Assembly: GCA_046593925.1 (NCBI GenBank)
Contig: JBKJQN010000085.1
Coordinates: forward strand, 1-31,853
Source of the DNA: JAYVYM01 sp046593925
Lineage (GTDB): Bacteria > Actinomycetota > Actinomycetes > Mycobacteriales > SCTD01
DNA: 31,853 bases
Direction of reading: 5' to 3'
Below, piece after piece: positions 7,817 to 15,339 of the stretch. Positions within the stretch are counted from its first letter, which is position 1; each line of letters starts with the position of its first letter. The notes below the pieces were generated by a model, which ran no database searches, had not been told where the DNA came from, and worked only from the letters and a program-made list of their open reading frames with translations. The position numbers were made by a program, and so were the translations under genes.

Positions 7817-8884
7817 ATGGGCCTGGCTCCGCTCGACCGCGACGACCTGCGTCAGCGCGTGCAGAAGGCCCTCGACACCTTCATTGCTTCGCAGCTGCCG
7901 TTCCTGGAGGCCGTCAGCAGCGAGCTCGCGCCGCTCGCCGACGCGTTGGTGCAGCTCGTCGCCGGCGGCAAGCGGCTGCGGCCGGCGTTCTGCTACTGGG
8001 GGCATCGCGGCGCCGGCGGGGCCGACGGCGAGCCGATCGTGACGGCCGCCGCCGCGCTCGAGCTGTTCCAGGCCTGCGCGATCATCCACGACGACGTCAT
8101 GGACGCCAGCGACACCCGGCGCGGCCAGCCCGCCGCCCACCGGCGGTTCGCCACACTGCACCGCGGTGCAGACTGGCACGGCGACCCTGAGGCGTTCGGG
8201 GCCGGCGCGGCGATCCTGCTCGGCGACCTGTGCCTGGTCTGGTCCGACGAGATGCTGGCCACGAGTGGCTTCGTGGCCGAGGCCCTGGTACGCGGCGACC
8301 GGGTGTTCGCGCAGATGCGTACCGAGCTGATGGGCGGTCAGTACCTCGATCTGCTCGAGCAGGCGCGCGGCGGCGGTTCGGTCGAGCGGGCGCTGCGGGT
8401 AGCCCGGTACAAGAGCGCGAAGTACACGATCGAGAAGCCACTGCACCTCGGCGCGGCGCTGGCCGGGGCCGACCAGGACGTCCTGGACGGCTACAGCGGG
8501 TACGGGCTGCCGCTCGGCGAGGCCTTCCAGCTGCGTGACGACCTGCTCGGCGTGTTCGGCGACCCGGCGCAGACCGGCAAGCCGGCCGGCGACGACCTGC
8601 GCGAGGGAAAGCGCACCGCGCTGGTCGCGATGGCCCTGGAAGGCGCGGACGACCGGCAGTCCGAGCTGGTACGCCGGCACCTGGGCGACCCGCACCTGGC
8701 CGACGACGGCGTCACCGCGCTGCGCACCGTCATCACCGACACCGGTGCGGTCGGCCGGGTCGAGTCGCTCATCGCCGAGCTCACCGACGACGCGCTCGCT
8801 GCGCTCGAGGCGGCACCCGTCCAGGACGACGCGCGTACGGTGCTCCGCGAGCTCGCAGCGGCGGCCACCTCGCGCTGCGTCTGA
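7817..8884 (+). CDS. idsA: Polyprenyl diphosphate synthase (probable geranylgeranyl diphosphate synthase, CrtE/IdsA)
   Basis: A 355-aa all-helical trans-prenyltransferase. Seen: GGKRLRPAF (50-58), the first Asp-rich motif HDDVMD (91-96), the RRGQPAAH substrate segment (101-108), and the second Asp-rich motif LRDDLLGVFGD (239-249). Residues just before the first motif are small to medium (FQACAII), compatible with a C20 product but not decisive. It makes the allylic diphosphate for the carotenoid genes downstream (crtI, crtB) and perhaps for other prenyl lipids. The position divergent to metF matches idsA2 of mycobacteria, hence the symbol; crtE would be equally fair. The ATG at 7817 is supported by a TACCCT box 8 nt before it. 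Confidence 0.88.
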   Translation: MGLAPLDRDDLRQRVQKALDTFIASQLPFLEAVSSELAPLADALVQLVAGGKRLRPAFCYWGHRGAGGADGEPIVTAAAALELFQACAIIHDDVMDASDTRRGQPAAHRRFATLHRGADWHGDPEAFGAGAAILLGDLCLVWSDEMLATSGFVAEALVRGDRVFAQMRTELMGGQYLDLLEQARGGGSVERALRVARYKSAKYTIEKPLHLGAALAGADQDVLDGYSGYGLPLGEAFQLRDDLLGVFGDPAQTGKPAGDDLREGKRTALVAMALEGADDRQSELVRRHLGDPHLADDGVTALRTVITDTGAVGRVESLIAELTDDALAALEAAPVQDDARTVLRELAAAATSRCV

Positions 8885-8891
8885 GCGCGCT

Positions 8892-8897
8892 TACGCT
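8892..8897 (+). promoter_or_regulatory. -10 box for map (leaderless)
   Basis: TACGCT lies 6 nt before the GTG start at 8904, just after the stop of the prenyl synthase gene. Transcription would start at or beside the start codon. Confidence 0.5.
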
Positions 8898-8903
8898 GCA
8901 CGC

Positions 8904-9902
8904 GTGACCGCACCGACCCTCGCCGCCAACGACCCCTGCTGGTGCGGCAGCGGACGCCGGTACAAGCGTTGCCACCGGCTCGCCGACCTCGACCCGGCCC
9001 GCGCCACCGCCGAGCAGGCCCAGCGCGAGCGGTCCGCCGCCGATGCGGAGCGCTGGGTGCGTCCCGGCCGTCTGTCACCGCGGCGCGAGGTGCCCGCCAC
9101 CATCCCGCGGCCGGACTACGTCGCCGACCCGCGCGGCCGGCCGCGGGACCGTGGCAGCGCCGCCCCCAAGACCGCCGACGAGCTCGAACGGATGCGGGTC
9201 GCCGGCCGCGCGGCCGCGGAGGTGCTGGCCGAGGTCGGCGCCGCCGTACGCCCCGGGGTGACGACCGACGAGCTCGACGCGGTCTGCCACGCCGCATGTC
9301 TGGCGCGTGGCGGCTACCCGTCGCCGCTGGGCTACAACGGCTTCCCGAAGTCACTGTGCACGTCGGTCAACGAGGTGATCTGCCACGGGATCCCCGACTC
9401 GACGGTGCTCAAGGACGGCGACATCGTCAACTGCGACGTGACGATCTTCCTCGGCGGCGTACACGGCGACACCAACGCGACGTTCTTCGTCGGCGAGGTC
9501 GCCGAGGAGTCGGCCAGGCTGGTCGAGGTCACCCGCGAGTGCCTCGAAGTCGGCATCGCCGCCGTGCGGCCCGGCGGCACCGTCCGCGACATCGGCCAGG
9601 CCATCCAGGCGCACGCGGAGGGCCTCGGGTACGGCGTCGTGCGCAGCTTCGTCGGCCACGGCATCGGCCGTACCTTCCACGCCGATCCGCAGGTCTACCA
9701 CTACGACAATCCCGCGGCGCGGATGGTCCTCGAGCCGGGGATGACCTTCACGATCGAGCCGATGATCACCGTCGGCGACCACCGGCACGATCTCTGGGCG
9801 GACGGCTGGACAGCCGTCACCAGGGACCGCTCGCGGACCGCCCAGTTCGAGCACACGCTGGCCGTCACCGACACCGGTGCCGAAGTCCTCACCCGGCTCT
9901 GA
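8904..9902 (+). CDS. map: Type I methionine aminopeptidase with N-terminal SEC-C zinc motif
   Basis: A 332-aa cytosolic metalloprotease removing initiator methionine. An N-terminal SEC-C motif is clear: NDPCWCGSGRRYKRCH with C12, C14, C23 and H24, a small zinc site found in SecA and ribosome-associated proteins. A linker follows (about 30-88), then the pita-bread catalytic domain. Metal ligands read as D178, D189, H252, E285 and E316, with substrate-side H161 in VICHGIPDS. All are intact. The extra zinc motif probably docks the enzyme at the ribosome or nascent chain (inference). The GTG start at 8904 is favoured by TACGCT 6 nt upstream and because it just includes the SEC-C motif. It has no pathway link with the carotenoid genes around it. 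Confidence 0.93.
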   Translation: MTAPTLAANDPCWCGSGRRYKRCHRLADLDPARATAEQAQRERSAADAERWVRPGRLSPRREVPATIPRPDYVADPRGRPRDRGSAAPKTADELERMRVAGRAAAEVLAEVGAAVRPGVTTDELDAVCHAACLARGGYPSPLGYNGFPKSLCTSVNEVICHGIPDSTVLKDGDIVNCDVTIFLGGVHGDTNATFFVGEVAEESARLVEVTRECLEVGIAAVRPGGTVRDIGQAIQAHAEGLGYGVVRSFVGHGIGRTFHADPQVYHYDNPAARMVLEPGMTFTIEPMITVGDHRHDLWADGWTAVTRDRSRTAQFEHTLAVTDTGAEVLTRL

Positions 9903-9980
9903 GCCGGCTGCCGCCCCGCGACAGCGGACTCGGTGGCCACGGGCCCTTCCGCTCGGACAGCCGGCAGGCCCGTCCGCCCG

Positions 9981-9986
9981 TACGAT
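9981..9986 (+). promoter_or_regulatory. -10 box for crtI (leaderless)
   Basis: TACGAT lies 5 nt before the GTG start of crtI at 9992, in the 89-bp gap after map. It suggests that crtI-crtB has its own promoter, separate from the prenyl synthase gene. Confidence 0.5.
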
Positions 9987-9991
9987 GAGTT

Positions 9992-11527
9992 GTGAAAACC
10001 GTCCCTGGCAAGACCGACCGTGTCGTGATCGTCGGAGCCGGGCTGGCGGGGCTGTCGTGTGCACTGCGGCTCGCGGGGGCCGGCCGCGATGTGACGGTGC
10101 TGGAACGCGAGGACGTGCCTGGCGGCCGCAACGGGCTGCTGGAGCTCGCCTCGCCGGGCGGCGGCAGCTACCGGTTCGACACCGGCCCGACGGTCCTGAC
10201 GATGCCCGACCTGATCGCCGACGCGCTGGACTGCGTCGGCGAGAGGCTCGAGGACTGGCTTGAGCTGACGCCCGTCGACCCGCTGTACCGCGCGTTCTAC
10301 CCCGACGGCTCGGTGCTGGACGTCAAGGCCGACGTCGGCGAGATGGCCGCGGAGGTCGAGCGGGTCTGCGGGCCCGACGAGGCGCGCGGCTACCTGCGCT
10401 ACGTCGACTTCGTCTCCAAGCTCTACCGCTACGAGATGAAGGACTTCATCGACCGCAACATCGACTCCCCGTTCGACCTGATCACCCCCAACCTGGCCCG
10501 GCTGGTGGCGATCGGCGGCTTCAGCAAGCTCGCCCCCAAGGTGGGGCAGTACCTCAAGGACCCGCGCACGCAGCGGGTGATGAGCTTCCAGTCGATGTAC
10601 GCGGGCCTCAGCCCGTACGACGCCCTGGCGATCTACGCGGTGATCGCCTACATGGATTCGGTCGCCGGCGTGTACTTCCCCAAGGGCGGCATGCATGCCG
10701 TCCCCCGGGCGCTGGCCGGTGCGGCCGAGAAGCACGGCGTGCAGCTGCAGTACGGCCGCAGCGTGAGCCGGGTGCTCGTCGAGCACGGCCGAGCGGTCGG
10801 CGTGGAGACGACCGACGGCGAGCGCTACGACGCCGACGTCGTCGTGCTCAACCCGGACCTGCCGGTGGCCTACCGCGAGCTGCTGCCGCCGGAGGCCACC
10901 CCGCGGCGGGTCAAGAGCCTGACCTACTCCCCCAGCTGCTTCCTGCTGCTGGCCGGCTCCACCCAGGCGTACACCAAGACCGCGCACCACAACATCCACT
11001 TCGGCAAGCAGTGGCGCGAGGTGTTCACCGACCTGATCGACCGCAAGCAGCTGATGGCCGACCCGTCGGTGCTGGTCACCAACCCGACCCGCAGCGACCC
11101 GTCGCTCGCGCCGGACGGCAAGCAGATCTACTACGTGCTGTTCCCGACGCCCGACATGACCAGCGGCATCGACTGGGACGTCGTCGGGCCGCGCTACCGC
11201 GATGAGTGTGTCGCGCGGCTCGAGGCCATGGGGTACGTCGGCTTCGGCGACGCCGTCGAGGTCGAGAACGTCACGACCCCCGCGGACTGGCAGGCCCGCG
11301 GCATGGCGGCGGGTGCGCCGTTCGCCGCCGCCCACTCCTTCCTCCAGACCGGACCGTTCCGGCCCACCAACCTGGCCCCCAAGGTCGACGGCGTGGTCTT
11401 CGCCGGCTCCGGCACCCAGCCCGGCGTCGGCGTCCCGATGGTGCTGATCAGCGGCCGACTGGCGGCCGAGCGGATCCTGGGCAAGGACCGCTCCTACAGC
11501 TCCCGCTCGATGCTGCTCACGCGCTGA
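9992..11527 (+). CDS. crtI: Phytoene desaturase
   Basis: A 511-aa FAD-dependent desaturase that converts phytoene to lycopene by successive dehydrogenations at the membrane. Seen: the FAD motif VVIVGAGLAGLSCALRLAGAG near residue 10, VLEREDVPGGRNG, YRFDTGPTVLTMPDL, and the C-terminal VVFAGSGTQPGVGVPMVLISGRLAAERIL. Length is normal for bacterial CrtI. It is followed after 19 bp by crtB, the usual partner, which is why this copy rather than 1962-3452 is assigned the main desaturation. GTG start with a TACGAT box 5 nt upstream. The number of desaturation steps (three or four) cannot be read from sequence, but a lycopene-type product fits the cyclase genes nearby. Confidence 0.92.
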   Translation: MKTVPGKTDRVVIVGAGLAGLSCALRLAGAGRDVTVLEREDVPGGRNGLLELASPGGGSYRFDTGPTVLTMPDLIADALDCVGERLEDWLELTPVDPLYRAFYPDGSVLDVKADVGEMAAEVERVCGPDEARGYLRYVDFVSKLYRYEMKDFIDRNIDSPFDLITPNLARLVAIGGFSKLAPKVGQYLKDPRTQRVMSFQSMYAGLSPYDALAIYAVIAYMDSVAGVYFPKGGMHAVPRALAGAAEKHGVQLQYGRSVSRVLVEHGRAVGVETTDGERYDADVVVLNPDLPVAYRELLPPEATPRRVKSLTYSPSCFLLLAGSTQAYTKTAHHNIHFGKQWREVFTDLIDRKQLMADPSVLVTNPTRSDPSLAPDGKQIYYVLFPTPDMTSGIDWDVVGPRYRDECVARLEAMGYVGFGDAVEVENVTTPADWQARGMAAGAPFAAAHSFLQTGPFRPTNLAPKVDGVVFAGSGTQPGVGVPMVLISGRLAAERILGKDRSYSSRSMLLTR

Positions 11528-11546
11528 TTCCTGCCAGACTTCGCCG

Positions 11547-12503
11547 GTGAGTGCGCGTGAGCTGGACGCAGCCGGGATCACCGACCCGGCGCTGCGCGCG
11601 TCGTACGAGAAATGTCGGCGGCTCAACGCCAGCCACGGCAAGACGTACTACCTCGCGACGCTGCTGCTGCCGGCCTGGAAGCGGCCCTATGTCCATGCGC
11701 TCTACGGCTTCGCCCGCTACGCCGACGAGATCGTCGACGACCTGGCCAGCACCCTCACGGACGCCCAGAAGGCCGACTGGCTGATCGGCTGGGGCAAGCA
11801 GTTCGTTGCCGACGCGCAGGCCGGTGGGAGTGAGCACGAAATCAGCCGGGCAGTCGTCGACACCGTCCGCCGCTGGGACATCCCGATGCGGTACGTCGAG
11901 GACTTCCTGGCCTCGATGCGGATGGACCTCACCGTCACGCAGTACGCGACGTACGACGACCTGATGGTCTACGTGCACGGCTCCGCGGCGGTCATCGGCC
12001 TACAGATGGTGCCCATCCTCGAGCCGCTGGTGCCGCGGGAGGTTGCCGAGCCCTACGCCGCCGACCTCGGCATCGCCTTCCAGCTCAGCAACTTCATCCG
12101 CGACGTGGGCGAGGACCTGCAGCGGGGCCGCATCTACCTGCCGATGGCGGACCTGGACGCGTTCGGGGTGACCCGCGAGCACCTGCAGCGCGGGGTCGTC
12201 GACGGGCCGGTCCGCCGGCTGCTCGCCTTCGAGGTCGCCCGGACCCGCGAGATCTACCGCAGCGCCGCGTCGGGCGTACGGCTGCTGCACCCGACCAGCC
12301 GGCCGTGCATCGAGACCGCGCTGGCGCTGTACGGCGGGATCCTGGACGAGGTGGCGGCGGCCGACTACCGGGTGCTCGGGCAGCGGGTCAGCGTCGGAGC
12401 CGGCCGCCGGGCCCGGGTCGCCCTCCCCGGCCTGGCCCGCGCGGTGGCCGCCCGCCGGGGCGCCTCAACCCCAGCGACAGCCCCGACGCCGACCCGGCCG
12501 TGA
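11547..12503 (+). CDS. crtB: Phytoene synthase
   Basis: A 318-aa squalene/phytoene synthase-family enzyme condensing two GGPP molecules to phytoene. The two Asp-rich motifs are seen as YADEIVDD (about 58-65) and the IRDVGEDLQRGRIYLP segment (about 189-204), along with HGKTYYLATLLLP and LYGFARYAD near the N-terminus. The C-terminus carries a variable Ala/Pro/Thr-rich tail. GTG start at 11547, 19 bp after crtI, so probably on the same mRNA. It converges with crtYd, the stops being 21 bp apart. Confidence 0.94.
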   Translation: MSARELDAAGITDPALRASYEKCRRLNASHGKTYYLATLLLPAWKRPYVHALYGFARYADEIVDDLASTLTDAQKADWLIGWGKQFVADAQAGGSEHEISRAVVDTVRRWDIPMRYVEDFLASMRMDLTVTQYATYDDLMVYVHGSAAVIGLQMVPILEPLVPREVAEPYAADLGIAFQLSNFIRDVGEDLQRGRIYLPMADLDAFGVTREHLQRGVVDGPVRRLLAFEVARTREIYRSAASGVRLLHPTSRPCIETALALYGGILDEVAAADYRVLGQRVSVGAGRRARVALPGLARAVAARRGASTPATAPTPTRP

Positions 12504-12524
12504 TCGTGCTGGCCGCCGCCGGGT

Positions 12525-12884
12525 TCAGGGCCGCGAACCTGTTCGCCTCCTGAGCTCTCGGCGGGGCAGCCGGCGGCCCCACCAGACCCACCAGGCCAAC
12601 GTCTGTAGGACCAGCGCGAAGCCGAACAGCAGGTCCTCGACCGGGGCGTAGACGATCCGCCCGTCACCCAGCAGCCGCGGGGTCGCTCCGCCCAGCACGG
12701 CACCGGCGTCGTACGTCACCACCCGACGGCCGGTGAGCACGCCGTTGGTGACCAGCTGGAAGAACACGATGATCGCGTACGCCGTCCAGAATGCCTTGCG
12801 GGTCAGCAGCCGGGTGCGCAGCACCCACAGGTCGAGCGCCACGGTGAGCGCGACGCCCAGCAGCGCCGCGGTCGTGTAGCTCAC
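12525..12884 (-). CDS. crtYd: Lycopene beta-cyclase subunit CrtYd
   Basis: A 119-aa membrane protein forming one half of the actinobacterial heterodimeric lycopene cyclase. Hydrophobic spans run through most of the chain, and the conserved PxE(E/D) motif appears as YAPVEDLLFGFAL; the tail is basic (WWGRRLPRRELRRRTGS). The GTG start at 12884 overlaps the crtYc stop by GTGA, giving coupled synthesis of the two subunits. The family converts the psi ends of lycopene to beta rings (or epsilon rings in the C50 CrtYe/f relatives). No lycopene elongase gene (crtEb) is in the window, which argues for the C40 type. Confidence 0.88.
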   Translation of the reverse strand: MSYTTAALLGVALTVALDLWVLRTRLLTRKAFWTAYAIIVFFQLVTNGVLTGRRVVTYDAGAVLGGATPRLLGDGRIVYAPVEDLLFGFALVLQTLAWWVWWGRRLPRRELRRRTGSRP

Positions 12885-13201
12885 TCGTCGTCCACCTGCC
12901 AGCCCTTGACGACGCGTACCGCTTCCAGGGTCAGCACCGCACAGACCGGGATGACGAGGAAGAACAGCAGCTCCTCCAGGGGCAGCACGCCGAGCCGCAC
13001 GCCGCTGATCTGGCGCGGGTCGTACGCCCAGTGGCCGGCCCGGATCGCCAGCACGTCCCAGACGCTGAACACCGCGGCAACGGGCAGCAGGGTGAGCAGC
13101 AGCCGCAGCGGACGGGCGTACACCCGGACGTGCAGCACCAGCTCGAGCGGCAGGGTGCCGACCACGCAGGCCGCCAGCACCAGCAGGTAGACCGCCCTCA
13201 C
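12881..13201 (-). CDS. crtYc: Lycopene beta-cyclase subunit CrtYc
   Basis: A 106-aa membrane protein, the other cyclase subunit. Seen: about three spans, the FSVWDVLAIRAGHWAYDP segment and the PLEELLFFLVIP motif (the PxEE signature of this cyclase family). The GTG start at 13201 overlaps the thiE stop by GTGA, and its own stop overlaps crtYd by GTGA, so thiE-crtYc-crtYd is one coupled unit. It converges on crtI-crtB. The cyclase is thus expressed from a different promoter than the genes making its substrate. Confidence 0.88.
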   Translation of the reverse strand: MRAVYLLVLAACVVGTLPLELVLHVRVYARPLRLLLTLLPVAAVFSVWDVLAIRAGHWAYDPRQISGVRLGVLPLEELLFFLVIPVCAVLTLEAVRVVKGWQVDDE

Positions 13202-13863
13202 ACCGGTACGGCGGCCAGCAGCCGGCGCTTGAGCTCGGCTGCAGCCGCGCCGGGGTCCGCCGCCTCGGTGAGCGCCCGGACCACGACGACCCTGGTCGCA
13301 CCGGCCGCGAGCACCTCTTCCAGGCTCTCCAGGGTGACCCCACCGTCGGCGAACCAGGGCCGGACCGGCTCCAGCGCCGCCAGTGCCCGGACCAGCTCGA
13401 GCCCGGCAGCCGGTCGGGAGCGGCGGTTCGGGCCGGGCAGCGCGGGGCCCGCAAAGACGTAGTCGACCCCGGTCTCGACCGCTGCGACCCGGGCCTGGTC
13501 CAGGTCGTGCGCCGAGCGCCCTACCAGCAGCCCCTCGCCGAGCAGGTAACGCGCTGCGCCCACCGGCAGGTCGTCCGGGCCGAGGTGCAGGGCGTCGGGC
13601 CGGGCGACGTACGCCACGTCGGCCCGGTCGTTCACCGCCCAGAGCGCGTCGTGGCGGGCCGCCGCAGCCCCGACGATCTCGCACAGCTCGAGCTCTTGGC
13701 GGGCGTTCAAGCCCTTCTGCCGCAGCTGGACGACGTCGACCCCGCCGGCCAGCACCGCGTCCAGGAACTCCACCAGGTCGGGCCGGTCAGGGGTGCACAG
13801 GTACAGCCGGGCCTGCTCGAGACGTTCGAGGCGGTCGGGGTCAGGCACGGTGCGGCTCAACAC
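13198..13863 (-). CDS. thiE: Thiamine-phosphate synthase
   Basis: A 221-aa TIM-barrel enzyme joining HMP pyrophosphate and thiazole phosphate. Family segments seen: ARLYLCTPDRPDL, GGVDVVQLRQKGLNARQELE, ALWAVNDRADVAYVARPDALHLGPDDLP, LLVGRSAHDLDQA, VDYVFAGPALPGPNR and RPWFADGGVTLESLEEVLAAGA. The HLGPDDLP and VGRSAHD motifs bind diphosphate and metal. GTG at 13863 is taken; a TTG follows directly. TACGCT on the minus strand (13879-13874) lies 10 nt upstream. No TPP riboswitch is visible in the short upstream gap. It is coupled to crtYc by GTGA, although the two pathways are unrelated. Confidence 0.85.
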   Translation of the reverse strand: MLSRTVPDPDRLERLEQARLYLCTPDRPDLVEFLDAVLAGGVDVVQLRQKGLNARQELELCEIVGAAAARHDALWAVNDRADVAYVARPDALHLGPDDLPVGAARYLLGEGLLVGRSAHDLDQARVAAVETGVDYVFAGPALPGPNRRSRPAAGLELVRALAALEPVRPWFADGGVTLESLEEVLAAGATRVVVVRALTEAADPGAAAAELKRRLLAAVPV

Positions 13864-13916
13864 TCATTTCCGGAGCGTACGGGCGGACCCCGGTCGGCCG
13901 CAGGTGGGTCGGCGGG

Positions 13917-14285
13917 TCAGAAACCGAGGGCCTGGGCGCGGCGCTTGACCTCGGTGGCGCGGTTCTCATGCAGCGCGTCGAACGGCGAGCCGGGGAGCGA
14001 GGCGTCCGGGGTGGCCAGCCATGCCAGCGCCTCGGCGTCGGTGTACTTGGCGTCCCGGAGCAGCCGGAGCACCGGCACCAGGTGCTTGACCGGCTGGTCG
14101 CCGTCGAACTGCCGCTCGGCGACCAGCAGCACCCCGTCGCGGGACACCGCCAGGAACGTGCCGGCGCGCAGCGCACCGCGGGCGTGCACGACGTCGGTGC
14201 CGAGCCGCTCCGCGAGCTCCGGGACGGTCAGCATCACCAGGGCGGCCACCGGATCGGCGCCTGCGATGTCGTCTGGGGAGGTCAC
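13917..14285 (-). CDS. Rv2175c family DNA-binding protein
   Basis: A 122-aa protein: an N-terminal winged-helix/MerR-like helix-turn-helix (LTVPELAERLGTDVVHARGALRAG, about 18-41) followed by strands and the conserved C-terminal half with HLVPVLRLLRDAKYTDAEALAWLATP. This matches the Rv2175c family. In M. tuberculosis Rv2175c is a DNA-binding substrate of the kinase PknL and the genes are neighbours. Here a PknL-type kinase lies about 4 kb away on the other strand (18167-20044). The GTG at 14285 is preferred because the protein then starts MTSPDDIAG; the frame is open to 14342 but that part overlaps the next gene. Target sites are unknown. Confidence 0.82.
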   Translation of the reverse strand: MTSPDDIAGADPVAALVMLTVPELAERLGTDVVHARGALRAGTFLAVSRDGVLLVAERQFDGDQPVKHLVPVLRLLRDAKYTDAEALAWLATPDASLPGSPFDALHENRATEVKRRAQALGF

Positions 14286-14313
14286 AGCAAGGTCCGGGTC
14301 ACAGCCGTCGAGC

Positions 14314-15333
14314 CTAGGGCTGCGGGCGGACCGGCTCGCCACCCGCAGCCGCGCTGGCCCGGATCGCGTCCAGGACTGCCGCGGTGTCGCGTGACTGCGC
14401 CAAGGGGAGCACCCAGCCCGGTCCGCCGGACAGCACCGACGACACCTCCTGGACCATCAGGCGGTACGCGTCGGTCGCCGGCACCGGCACCCGCTCGGTG
14501 CCGTCGCCGTCCGACACCCACAGCTCGGTGACGTCGTGCTTCCAGGCGGTGTACGGCGCGTCGCGCAGCTCGATCTCGCCCCGCTCGCCGGTGACGACCA
14601 GCCACTGGCCGGTATCGGTGATGCCGGCCCGCACCTCGGCGTCGGGGCCGCCCGCCCACGACAGCACCGCCCGGGTGTCCAGGTCGACACCGGTCGGCCC
14701 GTTCTCGGCGCAGCCGACGACCTCGTCGGGCAGGCCGCGCCCGACCGCCCACAGACAGGCACTGACGGCGTAGCAGCCGACGTCGTACAGCGCCCCGCCG
14801 CCCTTCGCCGGGTCGAGCCGGTAGTCGCCGTCGGGGACCCCGGTGAAGCTGAAGCCGGCAGTGACGTGGGCGACCGGGCCGATCTCGGGCAGCCGGGCCT
14901 GGGCGAGCCGCACCCGCGGGTGCCAGCGGTACCAGCTGGCCTCCACGACGGTCCGCCCCGCCCGCTGCGCGGCGGCACCCATCCGGTCCACCTCGGCGGC
15001 GGTCAGCGCGAGCGGCTTCTCGCAGAGCACGTGCTTGCCTGCTTCGAGGGCCGCGAGCGTCCACCGCAGGTGGGCGTCGTTGTTGAGGCTGATGTAGACG
15101 GCATCGACGTCGACGTCGGAGAGCAGGTCGTCGTACGAGGCGTGTACCCGAAAGGGGCCAAGCTCGGCCGCGCGGGCCGGGTCGCGGGCTGCAGCGGCGT
15201 GCAGCACCGCCCCCTCGGCCGCGTGCACCGCCGGCGCCAGGGCCGTCCGCGCGATCCCGCCGGCCCCGATGAAGCCCCACCGGACGGGGCTGGTCACAGC
15301 GGCAGCGTCACTCACAGGGGCCGCGTCACTCAC
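14314..15333 (-). CDS. Gfo/Idh/MocA family oxidoreductase
   Basis: A 339-aa NAD(P)-dependent sugar or cyclitol dehydrogenase-type protein. Seen: the Rossmann motif WGFIGAGGIARTALAPA (about 19-35), the active-site lysine segment HVLCEKPLALTAAEVDRM, and the C-terminal alpha/beta substrate domain with DVGCYAVSA, the usual His/Tyr-bearing helix position. Substrate unknown. Its GTG at 15333 overlaps the stop of the upstream Gfo/Idh gene by GTGA. A second in-frame GTG at 15315 and a third at 15297 arise from a tandem duplication (15305-15339), so the first 6-12 residues (MSDAAPVSDAAAV) are dispensable in appearance. Confidence 0.85.
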   Translation of the reverse strand: MSDAAPVSDAAAVTSPVRWGFIGAGGIARTALAPAVHAAEGAVLHAAAARDPARAAELGPFRVHASYDDLLSDVDVDAVYISLNNDAHLRWTLAALEAGKHVLCEKPLALTAAEVDRMGAAAQRAGRTVVEASWYRWHPRVRLAQARLPEIGPVAHVTAGFSFTGVPDGDYRLDPAKGGGALYDVGCYAVSACLWAVGRGLPDEVVGCAENGPTGVDLDTRAVLSWAGGPDAEVRAGITDTGQWLVVTGERGEIELRDAPYTAWKHDVTELWVSDGDGTERVPVPATDAYRLMVQEVSSVLSGGPGWVLPLAQSRDTAAVLDAIRASAAAGGEPVRPQP

Positions 15334-15339
15334 AGGGGC
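15305..15339. repeat. Tandem 17-bp repeat duplicating a stop/start junction
   Basis: GCGTCACTCACAGGGGC occurs at 15305-15321 and again at 15323-15339, period 18 bp. Read on the minus strand, each copy carries a GTGAGTGAC start-codon sequence. The duplication spans the coupled junction of the two Gfo/Idh genes and provides two alternative GTG starts 18 bp apart. Confidence 0.85.

Noticed and set aside
9701..11641. 646-aa minus-strand frame opposite crtI
   Set aside because: Its Asp/Gly/His/Val-rich composition is typical of an antisense shadow in high-GC DNA, and crtI on the other strand has full family motifs.
13864..13916. TPP riboswitch before thiE
   Set aside because: The upstream gap is about 50 bp and contains no THI-box-like conserved blocks.
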